Source: Streptococcus shenyangsis (GTDB taxonomy: Bacteria; Bacillota; Bacilli; Lactobacillales; Streptococcaceae). From it: a stretch of 63,539 nucleotides of DNA. The stretch spans positions 1 to 63,539 of the forward strand of contig NZ_VFSH01000011.1 in the NCBI RefSeq assembly GCF_006385785.1, in the 5' to 3' direction. Within the stretch, counting starts at the first letter, position 1; each line of letters opens with the position of its first letter. Shown here piece after piece: positions 1-10,050 of this stretch. The notes beneath the pieces were generated by a model that was not told the origin of the DNA, did not search any database, and worked only from the letters and a program-made list of their open reading frames with translations. Position numbers and translations under genes: made by a program.

Positions 1-3000
1 CACCTGGATCAGTTGCAGTTGAGCTACCTACTGCTTTATTCTCAATAAATGCACCATCTTTATCCGTTGCAGTTGCATAACGCCATCCTAAAGCCATACC
101 TTCTGGATTTTCTCCTTTAGTTGCTGCCTCTAGTTTGTCTTTTGCTAAACCATCTGTTGCTGCTGGAGTACCTGAGTAAGTAATGACTGCTGGTGCATCT
201 GCTGTCGCTGGAGTTTCAGCATTGATAACATTTGCTTTAAATCCATACTGAGTGTTGATAGTATTTGCTTCACCTGCAACATCAGCAAATGCTTTGTTAC
301 CACCTTGTTTTACAGTAGCACTTGCAATTTTTCCGCTATCATCTTTGAATTTGATATCGAATGAATTTTCTTCCCCACCGTATACATAAACTTCTTTAGT
401 AGCTTTATTAGAGTAAGGAATCTCTACTGTTGGAGCTACTACTGGAGTTGCTGGATTTACTAGATATGCTGCTGCAATCTTATCTTTTGATCCATCAGGA
501 TAAGTGATAGTAAGATTTCCTTTTTCATCCACACTGTATTGTGAATTTGCTGGAAGACTCGGGTTAGCAGATTTCACTGCTTCGATAATCTTGTTCTTTT
601 CAGTTTCACTAACGCCGTTAGAATCTGCAATATCTACTTTTGTACCTGCAACTGGTTCATATTTCTTAGCAGTCTCAAGGACTATTACTTTAAGTTCTCT
701 GTATATCTTTGTTGGTTTATCTCGATTACTTGCATGAAAGACAATACTGTTAGTTCCTGCTGGCTGATCCATTGCAACAGTACCACTATATTTAGCATCA
801 CGTTGGTTAATCGTAGCTCCATTTGAAGTTCCTAGGTATCCCCCTGATGGTAATACTCCTTTTATAGCTGTCGGATTTTTCTCAACTGAAAATTTCTCTA
901 AAGCTGTAGCTTGAGCTACAACATCAACATCAATTTTATCACCAGGATATACTGTAATAGTCTCTTTACTTACTAATAGTCTAGTATCATTATTACCAGT
1001 AACCCCACCATCAATAATAGTTAATGGTGTTTTCGTAACTGTAATCGGTGCACTCTTAGCTGACTCTGTTCCACCTGCTGGTGTTGAAGTAGCTGTAATC
1101 TCTCCTTCTGGAAGACTGTTTGTAGGGTGAACAGTTGCTACACCTTGGTCGTTAGCTACCGCTTCACCGATCACAACACCATCTGTGTTGTAAAGCTTAA
1201 CAGTTGAACCTGCTGGTGCTTTGATAGTCACATCCGCTGGCGTACTTGCTTTACCTGCCAAATCATTGACAATTTCTGGACCACTAGTTGTTGGTGTTGC
1301 TGCTGGATTGTTAGTCGCTGCACCTGCCGCTGGTTTGTTAGTTGCTGCATCTGGCGCTGGTGTGCTTGGTTTGGGTGCTTCTGGTTTTGGAGTAACTGGC
1401 TTAGCTGGTGCTACTGCTTCTTTTTCAACAATTACTTTTACAGGAACTTCTTTTGTAGATTTATCCGGGTAAGTTACAACTGCTGTTGCTCGTTTTTCAC
1501 CTGGAGTTTTTGTATCTACTGCATCCTTGTACTTAACTGTTGTTCCTTTTGGAAGAGTGTCTAAGTTTCCAATTGATTTTGTCGCATCTGGTTTTTGACC
1601 AACTTTTACAGTTTGATCTTTCGCTGTTGGTGTGGAAACATCAGACTGCCACATTTTTATAGGGTTAGTTGCAATGTTGGCGAAACCTGCATTGGCACCA
1701 GCAGTGGCACTACGCATCATACCAAATACAACCTTCATATCTTTCAACTGTTCGTTAGATGTTGTTGCAGGAACTTCAGTTCTAAAACTCCATGCATAGC
1801 CATCATAACCTGAACCACCCGTAGTCGAACGATCCACAATCAAACGTTTGTCATTCAAGGCAACATTATCCAATAACTCTTTAGTTCTCGGAGAAGAATT
1901 AGATGCCGCACTCTTGAAATATCTGTCCTCCTGACCGGCAAGTTTTTCTATAGAACGACCATAGATACCACTTTCCCAACCAGAAGCCAGAGAAAAGGTA
2001 TCTTTTTTGTCTAATGGTAATCCAGCAGCTGTAGCTGGTGCTGGATTTTCAAACGTTACAGAACTACTCAATGCTGAACCATCAGGTTTTCTACGTTCAA
2101 GTTTTTTAGTTTTAGGATTTAATTTACCTTGGATTGGAGAGTTATATTTTGCACGTGTAATGCTAGTTGGCATATTAACTTCTGCAGGAATTTGGATGAA
2201 ATTTCGATATACATCTCCTCCATCTGTATTATACGTATTAGATAGATTTTCTGCATGATCATTATAAAAGACAAGCCAATCTAATGAAGTAATCTTCCCA
2301 CTAGCGTCTTTATTATATTTAACTTTATAATTTGTAACTCTAGAAACTGCATTAACAGCGTCATCTGTAGACGTGGCTTTATTAACATCATTAAGGATAT
2401 AGGTATCACTATGACCATTTGCGGCTGCATTTGTACCTTCTGAATAGGCAACTTCCGCTCTAAAAGCATTATTCTTATCTAATGCTTTACCGTTACGTGA
2501 GTCGTTAGATCCTGTGTTTTCGATTGAGTTAGATTCTGATTTTTTCTCAGTGTTTTCTGCTTTTTTACCTACAGTTAGTTGTCCGTTAGTAGTGTCTACT
2601 GCTGGAGTTTCTTTTTTCTCTACAGGTTTGTTTTTTAATTTAGTGTTTGCTGTAGTTACAAGTTTATTATAAGCTTTTGTGATTTCATCTTGAGTTGTTG
2701 CGTTTGCTAATGTAGCTTTTGCAGCTTCTAAGTCAGCTTTTAATACCGCAACACTCTCTTCTGTTTTGTTATCATACGTTCCATTTGCAAGTTTCGCTTC
2801 GATTTCTGCAATGTAGTTTTCAAGTTTAGTTTTATCTAAAGCTTTAACTTCTTTTGCAGTTTCTTCATCAAGTTTGGCTGCTACAGCTGGTGTTGTAGTA
2901 ACTTCTGGCTTGATTTCTGCTACAGCAGCAGGTGCCTCATAAGTCTTGCCATCTCCGTTCGGTGTAGGGTTAACATCCCCAGTAGTCGAGTTGTTTGCTA

Positions 3001-3148
3001 CAGTAGTTTCTGCTGTGTTTGCATGAACCACTTGAGTAGCTAAGCTAGCACCGACCGCAAAAACAAGAGAACAACCGAATAGGAAATGCTTTCCTTTTTT
3101 GATCATTCTCCAGTTCTTTTGCTCTGCATTTTTACGATTAAAATACAC
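1..3148 (-). CDS. Large repetitive surface protein, 5' part (C-terminus outside window)
   Basis: One frame stays open from a GTG at 3148 to the window edge (1049 codons visible). An AGGAG Shine-Dalgarno lies about 8 bases upstream of the GTG. The N-terminus is a streptococcal surface-protein signal: a basic stretch, then a hydrophobic core containing LFGCSLVFAVGASL, with likely cleavage near VHA-N at about residue 44. Residues about 100-170 form a FIVAR-like helical module. A larger domain follows at about 220-500 that I cannot assign. A Rib/alpha-like module lies near 510-560 (VDTKTPGEKRATAVVTYPD). Next come a Pro/Ala-rich spacer (about 575-625) and further Ig-like repeats to the edge. A C-terminal LPxTG sortase signal is expected but lies outside the window. 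The likely role is a wall-anchored adhesin. It has its own promoter and follows no operon partner. Function is inferred from architecture only. Confidence 0.85.
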   Translation of the reverse strand, partial: MYFNRKNAEQKNWRMIKKGKHFLFGCSLVFAVGASLATQVVHANTAETTVANNSTTGDVNPTPNGDGKTYEAPAAVAEIKPEVTTTPAVAAKLDEETAKEVKALDKTKLENYIAEIEAKLANGTYDNKTEESVAVLKADLEAAKATLANATTQDEITKAYNKLVTTANTKLKNKPVEKKETPAVDTTNGQLTVGKKAENTEKKSESNSIENTGSNDSRNGKALDKNNAFRAEVAYSEGTNAAANGHSDTYILNDVNKATSTDDAVNAVSRVTNYKVKYNKDASGKITSLDWLVFYNDHAENLSNTYNTDGGDVYRNFIQIPAEVNMPTSITRAKYNSPIQGKLNPKTKKLERRKPDGSALSSSVTFENPAPATAAGLPLDKKDTFSLASGWESGIYGRSIEKLAGQEDRYFKSAASNSSPRTKELLDNVALNDKRLIVDRSTTGGSGYDGYAWSFRTEVPATTSNEQLKDMKVVFGMMRSATAGANAGFANIATNPIKMWQSDVSTPTAKDQTVKVGQKPDATKSIGNLDTLPKGTTVKYKDAVDTKTPGEKRATAVVTYPDKSTKEVPVKVIVEKEAVAPAKPVTPKPEAPKPSTPAPDAATNKPAAGAATNNPAATPTTSGPEIVNDLAGKASTPADVTIKAPAGSTVKLYNTDGVVIGEAVANDQGVATVHPTNSLPEGEITATSTPAGGTESAKSAPITVTKTPLTIIDGGVTGNNDTRLLVSKETITVYPGDKIDVDVVAQATALEKFSVEKNPTAIKGVLPSGGYLGTSNGATINQRDAKYSGTVAMDQPAGTNSIVFHASNRDKPTKIYRELKVIVLETAKKYEPVAGTKVDIADSNGVSETEKNKIIEAVKSANPSLPANSQYSVDEKGNLTITYPDGSKDKIAAAYLVNPATPVVAPTVEIPYSNKATKEVYVYGGEENSFDIKFKDDSGKIASATVKQGGNKAFADVAGEANTINTQYGFKANVINAETPATADAPAVITYSGTPAATDGLAKDKLEAATKGENPEGMALGWRYATATDKDGAFIENKAVGSSTATDPG

Positions 3149-3188
3149 TATATTTTCTCCTTTTAATTTCTAAAAATAGCATGTAGTA

Positions 3189-3254
<66 letters not shown>

Positions 3255-3262
3255 CACTCAAC

Positions 3263-3291
3263 ATTATAATTTATATATGCGGATTTGTCAA
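3263..3291 (-). promoter_or_regulatory. Consensus sigma-70 promoter of the surface-protein gene
   Basis: On the minus strand, TTGACA (3291-3286), a 17-base spacer and TATAAT (3268-3263) match the consensus exactly. Transcription should start near 3256, at the edge of the hexamer array. Confidence 0.85.
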
Positions 3292-3524
3292 TTATATTAA
3301 TTATTTTTTATTTTTTTCCAGTATTTTCAGAATATTTCAGGATTTAAATCATTTGCTATATTATAATATTGCACTAAAAATAAAATCTCCCTTTCCTTCA
3401 AAACTATGATAAATGCCATTTTTTGAATACTTATAAAGAATATATTAATCTTACCCACAGCTAACTCATCCCTTTTGAGTGTCAAAAAGTAGAGAACTAT
3501 GAAAGGAAAGCTTATCAGATACCA

Positions 3525-3641
3525 ATACTCTTCGAAAATCTCTTCACATCACGTTAGCTTCCATCTGCAACCTCAAAACTAGTGTTTTGAGCAACTTGCA
3601 GCTAGCTTCCTAGTTTGCTCTTTCATTTTCATTGGGTATAA
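3525..3641 (+). repeat. BOX element (A-C type, boxB absent)
   Basis: It begins with the boxA hallmark ATACTCTTCGAAAATCTCTTC and ends with a boxC-like GCTCTTTCATTTTCATTGGG. The inner palindrome CAAAACTAGTGTTTTG is present. It lies between the surface-protein promoter and the ritR terminator. The rest of 3292-3724 is AT-rich and shows no gene. Confidence 0.8.
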
Positions 3642-3724
3642 ACTATGGTCAAGAAGAAATCATTCTCTCTGACCATCTCTTTGAAGCCTTACAAGACATC
3701 TAGGGGTCTACAATTTTGCCTCTT

Positions 3725-3783
3725 CAAAAAAAGCCCCATACTATCTGGAGTTCAGGAATTCCTGTTACAGATAGTATAGAGCT
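3725..3783 (-). terminator. Rho-independent terminator after ritR
   Basis: On the minus strand a 16-base stem (AGCTCTATACTATCTG with a near-perfect complement, 3732-3747 and about 3767-3783) is followed by seven T. It ends the gnd-ritR transcript. Confidence 0.8.
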
Positions 3784-3815
3784 CAAACAGCAGTTACACG
3801 ACCGTGACTGCCTTT

Positions 3816-4505
3816 CTATTCTTGCATAGCGTAACCAACACCACGCACGGTTTTAATGTAGCTTTTTTGACCTTTTACATCAAGCTTGCTACGTAGATAA
3901 CGGATATAGACATCCACGATATTGGTTTCGGTCGCACTTTCATACTTCCAGACACTTTCCAGCAACTGCTCACGCGTCAGGACTTTCTTGCTTCCCATAA
4001 GAGTAGCCAAAAGATCATACTCACGACGCGTCAGAGCAATCATCTCTTCGCCACGATAAACAGTATGATGTTCTACATCCATACGCAGATTGCGGTAAGA
4101 CGTTGGAACCTTCATCTGACTACAGTGTTGGTCGATAAAGTCCCGACCTCGGAAAATCGCTGAAATACGAGCTACCAGATTCTCAATAATAACTGGCTTA
4201 TAGATGTAAGAAACGGCAAAGCGTTGGATTGCCTCAATCTGATCTTGCAAGTCTTCGCGATGGTCCAAGACCATAATGACTGAAGCTGGCTTAGTCCGAC
4301 TCAGCTTGTCTGCAAAATCCTGGGCTGTCATATCCCCCAGATGAGCATTCAATAAAATCAAGTCATAGTCTGTCTGAAGAGCCATGGAGAGGGCTTTTTG
4401 CCCCTCCTCAACCTGATCAACTCGGTATTGCTCTTTTTGGAGTTCCAAACTTAAAAAATGAGCTAGATTTCGTTCTTTCTCAAGTAATAAAATCCGTTTC
4501 CCCAT
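3816..4505 (-). CDS. ritR: RitR, orphan redox-responsive OmpR-type regulator
   Basis: 229 residues: a receiver domain (about 1-118), a linker, and an OmpR/PhoB winged helix (about 135-229, with VDVYIRYLRSKLD and the C-terminal VRGVGY). The usual phosphoacceptor Asp is Asn53 (LILLNAHLGD), so ordinary phosphorelay control is not possible. Cys128 lies in the linker (IDQHCSQM). In pneumococcal RitR, oxidation of Cys128 drives dimerisation and repression of iron uptake (piu), which protects against peroxide. No histidine kinase gene is adjacent, as expected for an orphan. It lies 11 bp downstream of gnd, as in S. pneumoniae, and is probably co-transcribed with it. Identification rests on sequence pattern, length and synteny. 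Confidence 0.93.
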   Translation of the reverse strand: MGKRILLLEKERNLAHFLSLELQKEQYRVDQVEEGQKALSMALQTDYDLILLNAHLGDMTAQDFADKLSRTKPASVIMVLDHREDLQDQIEAIQRFAVSYIYKPVIIENLVARISAIFRGRDFIDQHCSQMKVPTSYRNLRMDVEHHTVYRGEEMIALTRREYDLLATLMGSKKVLTREQLLESVWKYESATETNIVDVYIRYLRSKLDVKGQKSYIKTVRGVGYAMQE

Positions 4506-4516
4506 GGCAGACCTAC

Positions 4517-5941
4517 TTATTTTTCGTCATACCAAGAGTAGTGGAATGTTCCTTCTTTGTCTTTACGTTGGTAAGTATGGGCACCAAAGTAGTCACGTTG
4601 CGCTTGGATCAAGTTAGCTGGAAGGTCAGCTGAACGATAGCTATCAAAGTAAGTAATAGCTGCTGAGAAAGTTGGCACTGGCACACCAGCTTGAACTGCA
4701 AGGGCTACGATATCACGCACTGCTTGTTGGTACTTAGCAGTAACATCCAAGAAGTACTCATCCAAAAGAAGGTTAGCAAGGTCTGCATCACGGTTGTAAG
4801 CATCTGTAATCTTTTGCAAGAAACGAGAACGGATGATACAGCCATCACGCCAGATAGATGCGATGTCTGCAAATGGCAAGTTCCAGTTGTTTTCTTTAGA
4901 AGCTACACGTAATTGAGCAAAACCTTGTGCGTATGAAATGATTTTTGAGAAGTAAAGGGCTTGACGGATTTTTTCAATCAACTCAGCCTTGTCTCCTTCA
5001 AATGTGAAGGCAGCTGGTTTTGGAAGAACCTTGCTAGCATGTACACGTTCTTCTTTGTAAGTAGAGATGTAACGTGCAAATACTGACTCAGTGATGAGTG
5101 ACAATGGCACACCAAGGTCAAGTGATGATTGGCTAGTCCATTTACCAGTTCCTTTGTTACCTGCAGCATCAAGGATGTAGTCTACGATTGGTCCGTCTTG
5201 ACCTTCATCGTCTTTACGGCTCAAGATATCAGCTGTGATTTCGATCAAATAGCTGTCCAATTCACCCTTGTTCCACTCAGTAAAGATTTCAGCCATATCT
5301 TCTGCAGAAAGGCCTAGCAAGTGTTGCATCAAGTCATAGCTTTCTGCGATCAATTGCATATCACCATACTCAATACCGTTGTGAACCATTTTCACGTAGT
5401 GACCAGCTCCATCAGGACCGATATATGTCACACATGGTTTGCCATCTTCTGGTGCTTTAGCTGAGATTTCTTCAAGAACATCCGCAACCAATTCGTAGGC
5501 CTCTTTTTGTCCACCAGGCATGATAGAAGGACCTTCAAGGGCACCTTTTTCACCACCAGAAACCCCAGTACCGATAAAGTTGATACCTGAGTTTGCCAAT
5601 TCTTCATTACGACGGATTGTATCTTTGTAGAAAGTATTTCCACCGTCAATCAAGATATCACCCTTGTCAAGGTGTGGAAGAAGGGCTTGGATAGTCGCAT
5701 CTGTACCAGGTCCAGCTTGAACCATGAGCATGATACGACGAGGTTTTTCAATTGAGTTTACAAAACTTTCAACGTCATAGCTTGGTACAAAGTTCTTTTC
5801 AGGATGGCAAGCAATTACATCTTCCGTTTTTTCTTTACTACGGTTGTAGATAGCAACTGTGTAACCACGAGATTCAATATTAAGGGCAAGGTTACGACCC
5901 ATTACGGCCATACCTACGACACCAAAGTTAGCTTTTGTCAT
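4517..5941 (-). CDS. gnd: 6-phosphogluconate dehydrogenase (decarboxylating)
   Basis: 474 residues. Oxidises 6-phosphogluconate to ribulose 5-phosphate and CO2 with NADP+, the last oxidative step of the pentose phosphate pathway, in the cytosol. The N-terminal Rossmann motif is [16 protein letters not shown]. The substrate-binding region contains [21 protein letters not shown] and the family signature is present ([12 protein letters not shown], about 255-266). Length is normal. The start has a good Shine-Dalgarno (GAGGAGTG). It is followed by ritR after 11 bp. An NADPH-producing enzyme beside a peroxide-responsive regulator makes physiological sense, but that link is inference. Confidence 0.97.
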   Translation of the reverse strand: MTKANFGVVGMAVMGRNLALNIESRGYTVAIYNRSKEKTEDVIACHPEKNFVPSYDVESFVNSIEKPRRIMLMVQAGPGTDATIQALLPHLDKGDILIDGGNTFYKDTIRRNEELANSGINFIGTGVSGGEKGALEGPSIMPGGQKEAYELVADVLEEISAKAPEDGKPCVTYIGPDGAGHYVKMVHNGIEYGDMQLIAESYDLMQHLLGLSAEDMAEIFTEWNKGELDSYLIEITADILSRKDDEGQDGPIVDYILDAAGNKGTGKWTSQSSLDLGVPLSLITESVFARYISTYKEERVHASKVLPKPAAFTFEGDKAELIEKIRQALYFSKIISYAQGFAQLRVASKENNWNLPFADIASIWRDGCIIRSRFLQKITDAYNRDADLANLLLDEYFLDVTAKYQQAVRDIVALAVQAGVPVPTFSAAITYFDSYRSADLPANLIQAQRDYFGAHTYQRKDKEGTFHYSWYDEK

Positions 5942-6016
5942 TTGACACTCCTCTTGTTTAATTTGTTTTATTTTATCATTTTTACTTTTGAAAAGAAAGA
6001 ATTTTGTAACGACTGC

Positions 6017-7402
6017 TTAGTAGTCCAAGTCATCCGCATGTCCTGAACCATTTCCAACAAAGTAACCTGTCTTACAGTTAAGGGTAAAGAGATAGGTTCC
6101 GTCTGGCTTGTAGAGGTTGTAATAACCATTGCCATTAACGATATTGACACGTTCAAGGATGTATTGGTTACCAGTGATATAACCACGTGAACGTGAAGTC
6201 GCTAGAATTTGTTCCAAGACACCATCAGCAAAATCCCAGGCAGAGTTGTTACTATCATCTACAGCTGATTGATTGAACGGTACACGGCTTGAAGCTCTTT
6301 GTAGGTTGACTCCAGAACTTGATAAACCACCATAGCTATCATCCCGCGCAGAAACTGAATTGTTTGATGAGGCGCTTGAAGATGGACTGGCGTTACTTGT
6401 AGTACTGTCGGTAGAAGAATTTGAACTTGCTTGACTAGAACTGCTAGTTTGACCTGAGCTTGAGCTAGACGTACTTGTTTGCTGGCTCTTACCGAGGCTA
6501 ATAGCCTTATCTAGCACTTTATCAATCTCAGTATTCCCAGTTTTAATATCTGTAAATTTAGCATTCGATTTGGCTTTGACACTGGTATCTAGAACACCAT
6601 CCACAATAGCTGGTTTTTCAAATTGTGCATTGACTTCTTGGATGGCCTTGATTTGCGTTTCTAAGCTGTCATATTTCGATTTGGCAAGCGTATGTTCACG
6701 AGTACCTTCCAGCTTATCAAGTAAAGCCTTGAGTTGAGGTAGCTTTTCAAACTGGCTATTCTTCAAAGCTGTTTTATTGCTATCTGTGTAGAAGGCATCG
6801 TATTGACTATTAAAATCTTCTAAAATAGGCTGAACATTCTGCTCACTAGACGATGATTGAGCCGTTTGGATTTCCTGTGTTGAGCGAGTAACTTGACGAT
6901 AAACATAATAACCAGTCCCAATAATAAGAATTCCTAGGGCAGCTAACAAGCCATAAAGAATCTGTTTCTTAACGCTTTTCCCATCTTCACTATCCACCAT
7001 TGGATACTCTGTTTCGACTGCCTCCTCAGTGTCAAATTCCTCATCAAAAGGAGTTTCTGTCACTTGTGTAGATTCTAAGTCATCAAACTGGATGAAATCA
7101 TTCTCTACTATCGTAGGCTCAACAGCTGTCTCCTCCCGAATCTCTTGGATAAGATCGTCCAAACTCTGCGTTTCGACTAATTCCTCCTTTTTGTATTGGC
7201 GAGTCGCAAACTTATCTGCCTCAATTTCATCTTTGTGTTGCTTGAGATACTTATCTAAAATGGAATCTTCAGGCAATACCCCTGCTTCTACTTCTTCATT
7301 TTTACGAATAGCTTGACCAACTGTTAACTCTTTTGCTTCATCAAAATCAAATCGCGGTTCTTGTCCTTCATTTTTATGACGATCCCGTCTCTTCTTAGTC
7401 AT
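6017..7402 (-). CDS. mapZ: MapZ (LocZ), mid-cell anchor and FtsZ-ring positioning protein
   Basis: 461 residues. The cytoplasmic N-terminus is acidic (about 1-145). Thr67 and Thr78 are both present, the positions phosphorylated by StkP in pneumococcus. One membrane segment follows (about 150-170, [20 protein letters not shown]). Outside are a helical domain, a Ser-rich linker (about 310-370) and a C-terminal domain with aromatic/Gly motifs (residues near [13 protein letters not shown]). MapZ marks the division site through its extracellular domains and positions FtsZ through its N-terminus. It lies 12 bp downstream of the rRNA methyltransferase gene, in the pneumococcal order. The Ser-rich linker varies in length among strains. 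Confidence 0.93.
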   Translation of the reverse strand: MTKKRRDRHKNEGQEPRFDFDEAKELTVGQAIRKNEEVEAGVLPEDSILDKYLKQHKDEIEADKFATRQYKKEELVETQSLDDLIQEIREETAVEPTIVENDFIQFDDLESTQVTETPFDEEFDTEEAVETEYPMVDSEDGKSVKKQILYGLLAALGILIIGTGYYVYRQVTRSTQEIQTAQSSSSEQNVQPILEDFNSQYDAFYTDSNKTALKNSQFEKLPQLKALLDKLEGTREHTLAKSKYDSLETQIKAIQEVNAQFEKPAIVDGVLDTSVKAKSNAKFTDIKTGNTEIDKVLDKAISLGKSQQTSTSSSSSGQTSSSSQASSNSSTDSTTSNASPSSSASSNNSVSARDDSYGGLSSSGVNLQRASSRVPFNQSAVDDSNNSAWDFADGVLEQILATSRSRGYITGNQYILERVNIVNGNGYYNLYKPDGTYLFTLNCKTGYFVGNGSGHADDLDY

Positions 7403-7414
7403 GAGTTTACCTTC

Positions 7415-8572
7415 CTACTTTACTTCTTGGCGTTTGATACGCTGACCAAAATATTGATACAGATCCACTTTCAGGGTTCCGTTATACAGTTTACGCTTCT
7501 TGTCCGCTTGGCTACCATACTTGCTTTCAAAGGCTTCATCACTAGTTAGGATAAACTTACTCCAAGTCTTGAGAGGTTCAAAAACCTCACCCATCTCAGC
7601 ATAAAGCTTGGTCACCCCTGCATCATCTGATAAACGTTCACCATAAGGCGGATTGGAGATAATCACACCGTTGATTTTATCAGAACGCAAATCCTGCACG
7701 CGCATCTGCTTAAAAGTAATGTCTCCTGCAACACCAGCTGCCTGAGCATTAGCCTTAGCAATCTCCACCATGCGAGCATCAATATCACAACCCATGATAT
7801 CCAGTTCCAGTTCACGATCCACTTTTTGGGCCGCTTCTGTGCGCACTTCTTGGATCAAACGATCACTGACCCAGTTCCATTCCTCAAATGCAAAAGAGCG
7901 ACGAAGTCCTGGTGCCATCTTTCGAGCAATCATGACAGCCTCGATACAGAAAGTCCCCGAACCACAGGTCGGATCAATCAAAGGCTTGTCTGGATACCAG
8001 TTAGAAAGTTGCAAAATGGCTGCCGCCATATTTTCCTTGATAGGAGCGCCACCCTTTTCGGTACGATAACCTCGTTTAAAGAGGCTATATCCTGTCGTAT
8101 CAATCATGACAGTTGCCACATCCTTTAGAATAGAAACCTCAATCTTAAACTCTGGGCCATTCTCCATCAGAGGAACACCTTCTGGACGAGCATAGTGTTT
8201 CTGCAATTTCTTGACAACAGCTTTCTTAGAAATTGCCTGTACACTTGGTTCATTGTGAAGTTTGGACTTAACACATTTGGCTTTTGAAATCGGGAACCGA
8301 GCTCCGAGTGGTAAATAATTTTCCCAATCTAAAGCGAAAACTCCCTGAAACAGTTCCTCAAAAGTCTTAGCTGGAAAGGTTCCTACGATAATTTTGATAC
8401 GATCTGCTGCCCGAAGCCAGAGGTTGGTTTCGATAATAGCTCTCACGTCTCCTTGAAAACGCACACGTCCATTTTCAACTTGACAATCGTAGCCCAACTC
8501 TCGCACTTCTCTTCCCACGACAGCTTCCAAACCAGCTGCCACAGTTGCAATTAAATTAAATTCTTTTTTCAT
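7415..8572 (-). CDS. THUMP-domain 23S rRNA guanine-N2 methyltransferase (RlmL/YpsC-type)
   Basis: 385 residues. An N-terminal ferredoxin-like/THUMP RNA-binding region (about 1-160) precedes a class I SAM-dependent methyltransferase. Motif I is DPTCGSGTFCIEA. The catalytic NPPY motif is ISNPPYGERL. This resembles the single-domain RlmL-type enzyme (YpsC of Bacillus), which modifies 23S rRNA; the exact target in streptococci is inferred. It follows rnpB and precedes mapZ. Confidence 0.88.
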   Translation of the reverse strand: MKKEFNLIATVAAGLEAVVGREVRELGYDCQVENGRVRFQGDVRAIIETNLWLRAADRIKIIVGTFPAKTFEELFQGVFALDWENYLPLGARFPISKAKCVKSKLHNEPSVQAISKKAVVKKLQKHYARPEGVPLMENGPEFKIEVSILKDVATVMIDTTGYSLFKRGYRTEKGGAPIKENMAAAILQLSNWYPDKPLIDPTCGSGTFCIEAVMIARKMAPGLRRSFAFEEWNWVSDRLIQEVRTEAAQKVDRELELDIMGCDIDARMVEIAKANAQAAGVAGDITFKQMRVQDLRSDKINGVIISNPPYGERLSDDAGVTKLYAEMGEVFEPLKTWSKFILTSDEAFESKYGSQADKKRKLYNGTLKVDLYQYFGQRIKRQEVK

Positions 8573-8609
8573 TTTACAGTCTTACAAGACCTTTCTATAT
8601 GTCCACTTT

Positions 8610-8641
8610 AAAAAATGAGGTTGAGAAAATTTCTCAGCCCC
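8610..8641 (-). terminator. Terminator after rnpB
   Basis: On the minus strand GGGGCTGAGAA pairs with TTCTCAACCTC with one mismatch and is followed by ATTTTTT. It sits directly after the RNase P RNA 3' end. Confidence 0.7.
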
Positions 8642-8644
8642 AAC

Positions 8645-9046
8645 CTATATGCAATTTTCTATAAGCCATGTTTTGTTCCAGAAGTGACTAGGACCACTTC
8701 TTTCGATAATCATCTGTCTACCACTAACAGCTCTAGCTGATAGCAGTCAGAGTACTACGTTCGTTTCCGTGCACTCCATGCCCCGACCAAAATTTGGGTT
8801 GCTAGCTTGAGGGGTTTACCGCGTTCCACTCTCTCTGTTTCCAGAAAGACTCCGTCACTGTGGCACTTTCAAGCCTACTCTGACCTATCCAAGGACTTAG
8901 CCATTTCAACTGCCGTAACGATTTCTCGTCCCTAGGCTTATGGTTTCGCCTAGCACAAACACTACAGGCATCACAGCCTGTGCTAGCATGGACTTTCCTC
9001 ATGAAAAGAAATTCTCTTCACGCGATTATCCAAAAATTGCACTTTT
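8645..9046 (-). ncRNA. rnpB: RNase P RNA, type B
   Basis: The minus strand carries the conserved RNase P RNA blocks in order: GAGGAAAGTCCATGCT near the 5' end, GAAAGTGCCACAGTGACG, GAGTGGAACGCGGTAAACC, AACCCAAATTTTGG, and TGGAACAAAACATGGCTTA near the 3' end. The ends are set by the P1 helix (GTGCAATTTT near 9042 pairs with AAAATTGCAT near 8650), so they are good to a few bases. Length (about 400) and layout match Bacillus type B. It processes tRNA 5' ends together with RnpA. The gpsB-rnpB-methyltransferase order is shared with other Firmicutes. Confidence 0.95.
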
Positions 9047-9057
9047 TAAATAAGCTC

Positions 9058-9387
9058 TTAAAATCCTGAGTTATCTAAAATTTGTTTACCAAACACTTCT
9101 TTTTCAAGACGATTCAAACGTTTTAAAATATCAAAGTTCGTCATAGAACTTGTTGTTGTAGCTTCAAGAGGTTCTGTTTGAACTGGTGAAGGTTTTGGTT
9201 TATGAGCTAATTCTTCCTTCAAATCAGCAATTTCCTGACGAAGTGACTTGACCAAGGCAGCATAGGTTTCATAGTCCTTGATGACATCGTCTAAAAACTC
9301 ATCAACTTCTACCTTACTATAGCCACGGACCTCACGTCCAAACTCTTGTTCAAAAATATCTTTCGCCGAAAAAATAATACCTGCCAT
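9058..9387 (-). CDS. gpsB: GpsB, DivIVA-like cell-division regulator
   Basis: 109 residues from the ATG at 9387. I chose this start because GGAGAG lies 7 bases upstream and because homologues begin [14 protein letters not shown] DivIVA-type N-terminal lipid/protein-binding fold ([19 protein letters not shown]) is followed by a coiled coil and a short C-terminal helix ([16 protein letters not shown]). GpsB coordinates septal and peripheral wall synthesis at the division ring, binding penicillin-binding proteins and modulating StkP. Its gene precedes rnpB and may share its transcript. Confidence 0.95.
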   Translation of the reverse strand: MAGIIFSAKDIFEQEFGREVRGYSKVEVDEFLDDVIKDYETYAALVKSLRQEIADLKEELAHKPKPSPVQTEPLEATTTSSMTNFDILKRLNRLEKEVFGKQILDNSGF

Positions 9388-9456
9388 GTCTCTCTCCATT
9401 CTCAGTTGCTAGTATTATTATATAAAAAAAGACAAACAAAAATCAAGGTCAAAGCT

Positions 9457-9984
9457 TCAATTTTCGGAAAAATTTTCTGCAAGTTCATTTAGCTGATCAA
9501 ATGTTAGTCTCTTTATAAAATAGTCTTCCTGCTCTTTCATCATTTGGTAAATATAAGCTAGTCTCGTTTCATTTTCCTCATCATAAAAAAGATAAGAACT
9601 ATTCGTATTTTCCAGTAAAAACTGCTGGTAATCTCTTAACTGCCCCTTGTGTTCATAACGAGGATAAGCATATTTGACAAAGTCTACCTGCTTAAAGCGG
9701 CTCAGTTTCATCTGATTACCTTCATTCCAATTTTCCCCATGAGTTTCAAAAGCAAAAATGGTGGCCAAGTGGAAACCGTATTCGGTCTTCATTTCCTGAG
9801 CAACCTCTAAAACCCAATATTCAAAGCCCAAAGTTCCGGTAAATACAAGCCAAGTCACCCCATCTTCTGCCATAGCTTCTAAATCCCTACGTATCGCTTT
9901 TTTAATCAATTTAAGACGAGGATCCTTGTCCGAAAACAAACCCAAATCAAAAGCAGAATAGCCTAAAACCAAAGCTGTAGTCAT
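9457..9984 (-). CDS. ypsA: YpsA-like DUF1273 protein (SLOG/LOG superfamily)
   Basis: 175 residues from the ATG at 9984. The start is set by AGAAAGGG upstream; a longer reading has no ribosome site and runs into the recU promoter. The N-terminus ([15 protein letters not shown]) and the central G-rich segment ([17 protein letters not shown]) fit the DUF1273/YpsA family, a Rossmann-like fold that may bind nucleotides. In other Firmicutes YpsA has been linked to cell division and stress, which fits the gpsB neighbourhood. Its biochemical role is unknown. It is divergent from recU. Confidence 0.8.
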   Translation of the reverse strand: MTTALVLGYSAFDLGLFSDKDPRLKLIKKAIRRDLEAMAEDGVTWLVFTGTLGFEYWVLEVAQEMKTEYGFHLATIFAFETHGENWNEGNQMKLSRFKQVDFVKYAYPRYEHKGQLRDYQQFLLENTNSSYLFYDEENETRLAYIYQMMKEQEDYFIKRLTFDQLNELAENFSEN

Positions 9985-10007
9985 TTTTAACCCTTTCTGT
10001 GTAAAAT

Positions 10008-10018
10008 TATGGTATAAT
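10008..10018 (+). promoter_or_regulatory. Extended -10 promoter for recU-pbp1A
   Basis: TATGGTATAAT matches the extended -10 form TRTGnTATAAT, 32 bases before the recU ATG. No good -35 is visible, as is usual for this promoter class in streptococci. Confidence 0.75.
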
Positions 10019-10050
10019 AGAGTGATGTTATTGTACCAATAAGGAGAATT

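Noticed and set aside
7029..7316. 95-codon frame opposite mapZ
   Set aside because: It is antisense to a well-supported gene, Ser-rich by mirror composition, and has no ribosome site.
8802..9002. Reading frame inside the rnpB region (66 codons)
   Set aside because: The stretch holds the conserved RNase P RNA blocks; the frame is incidental.
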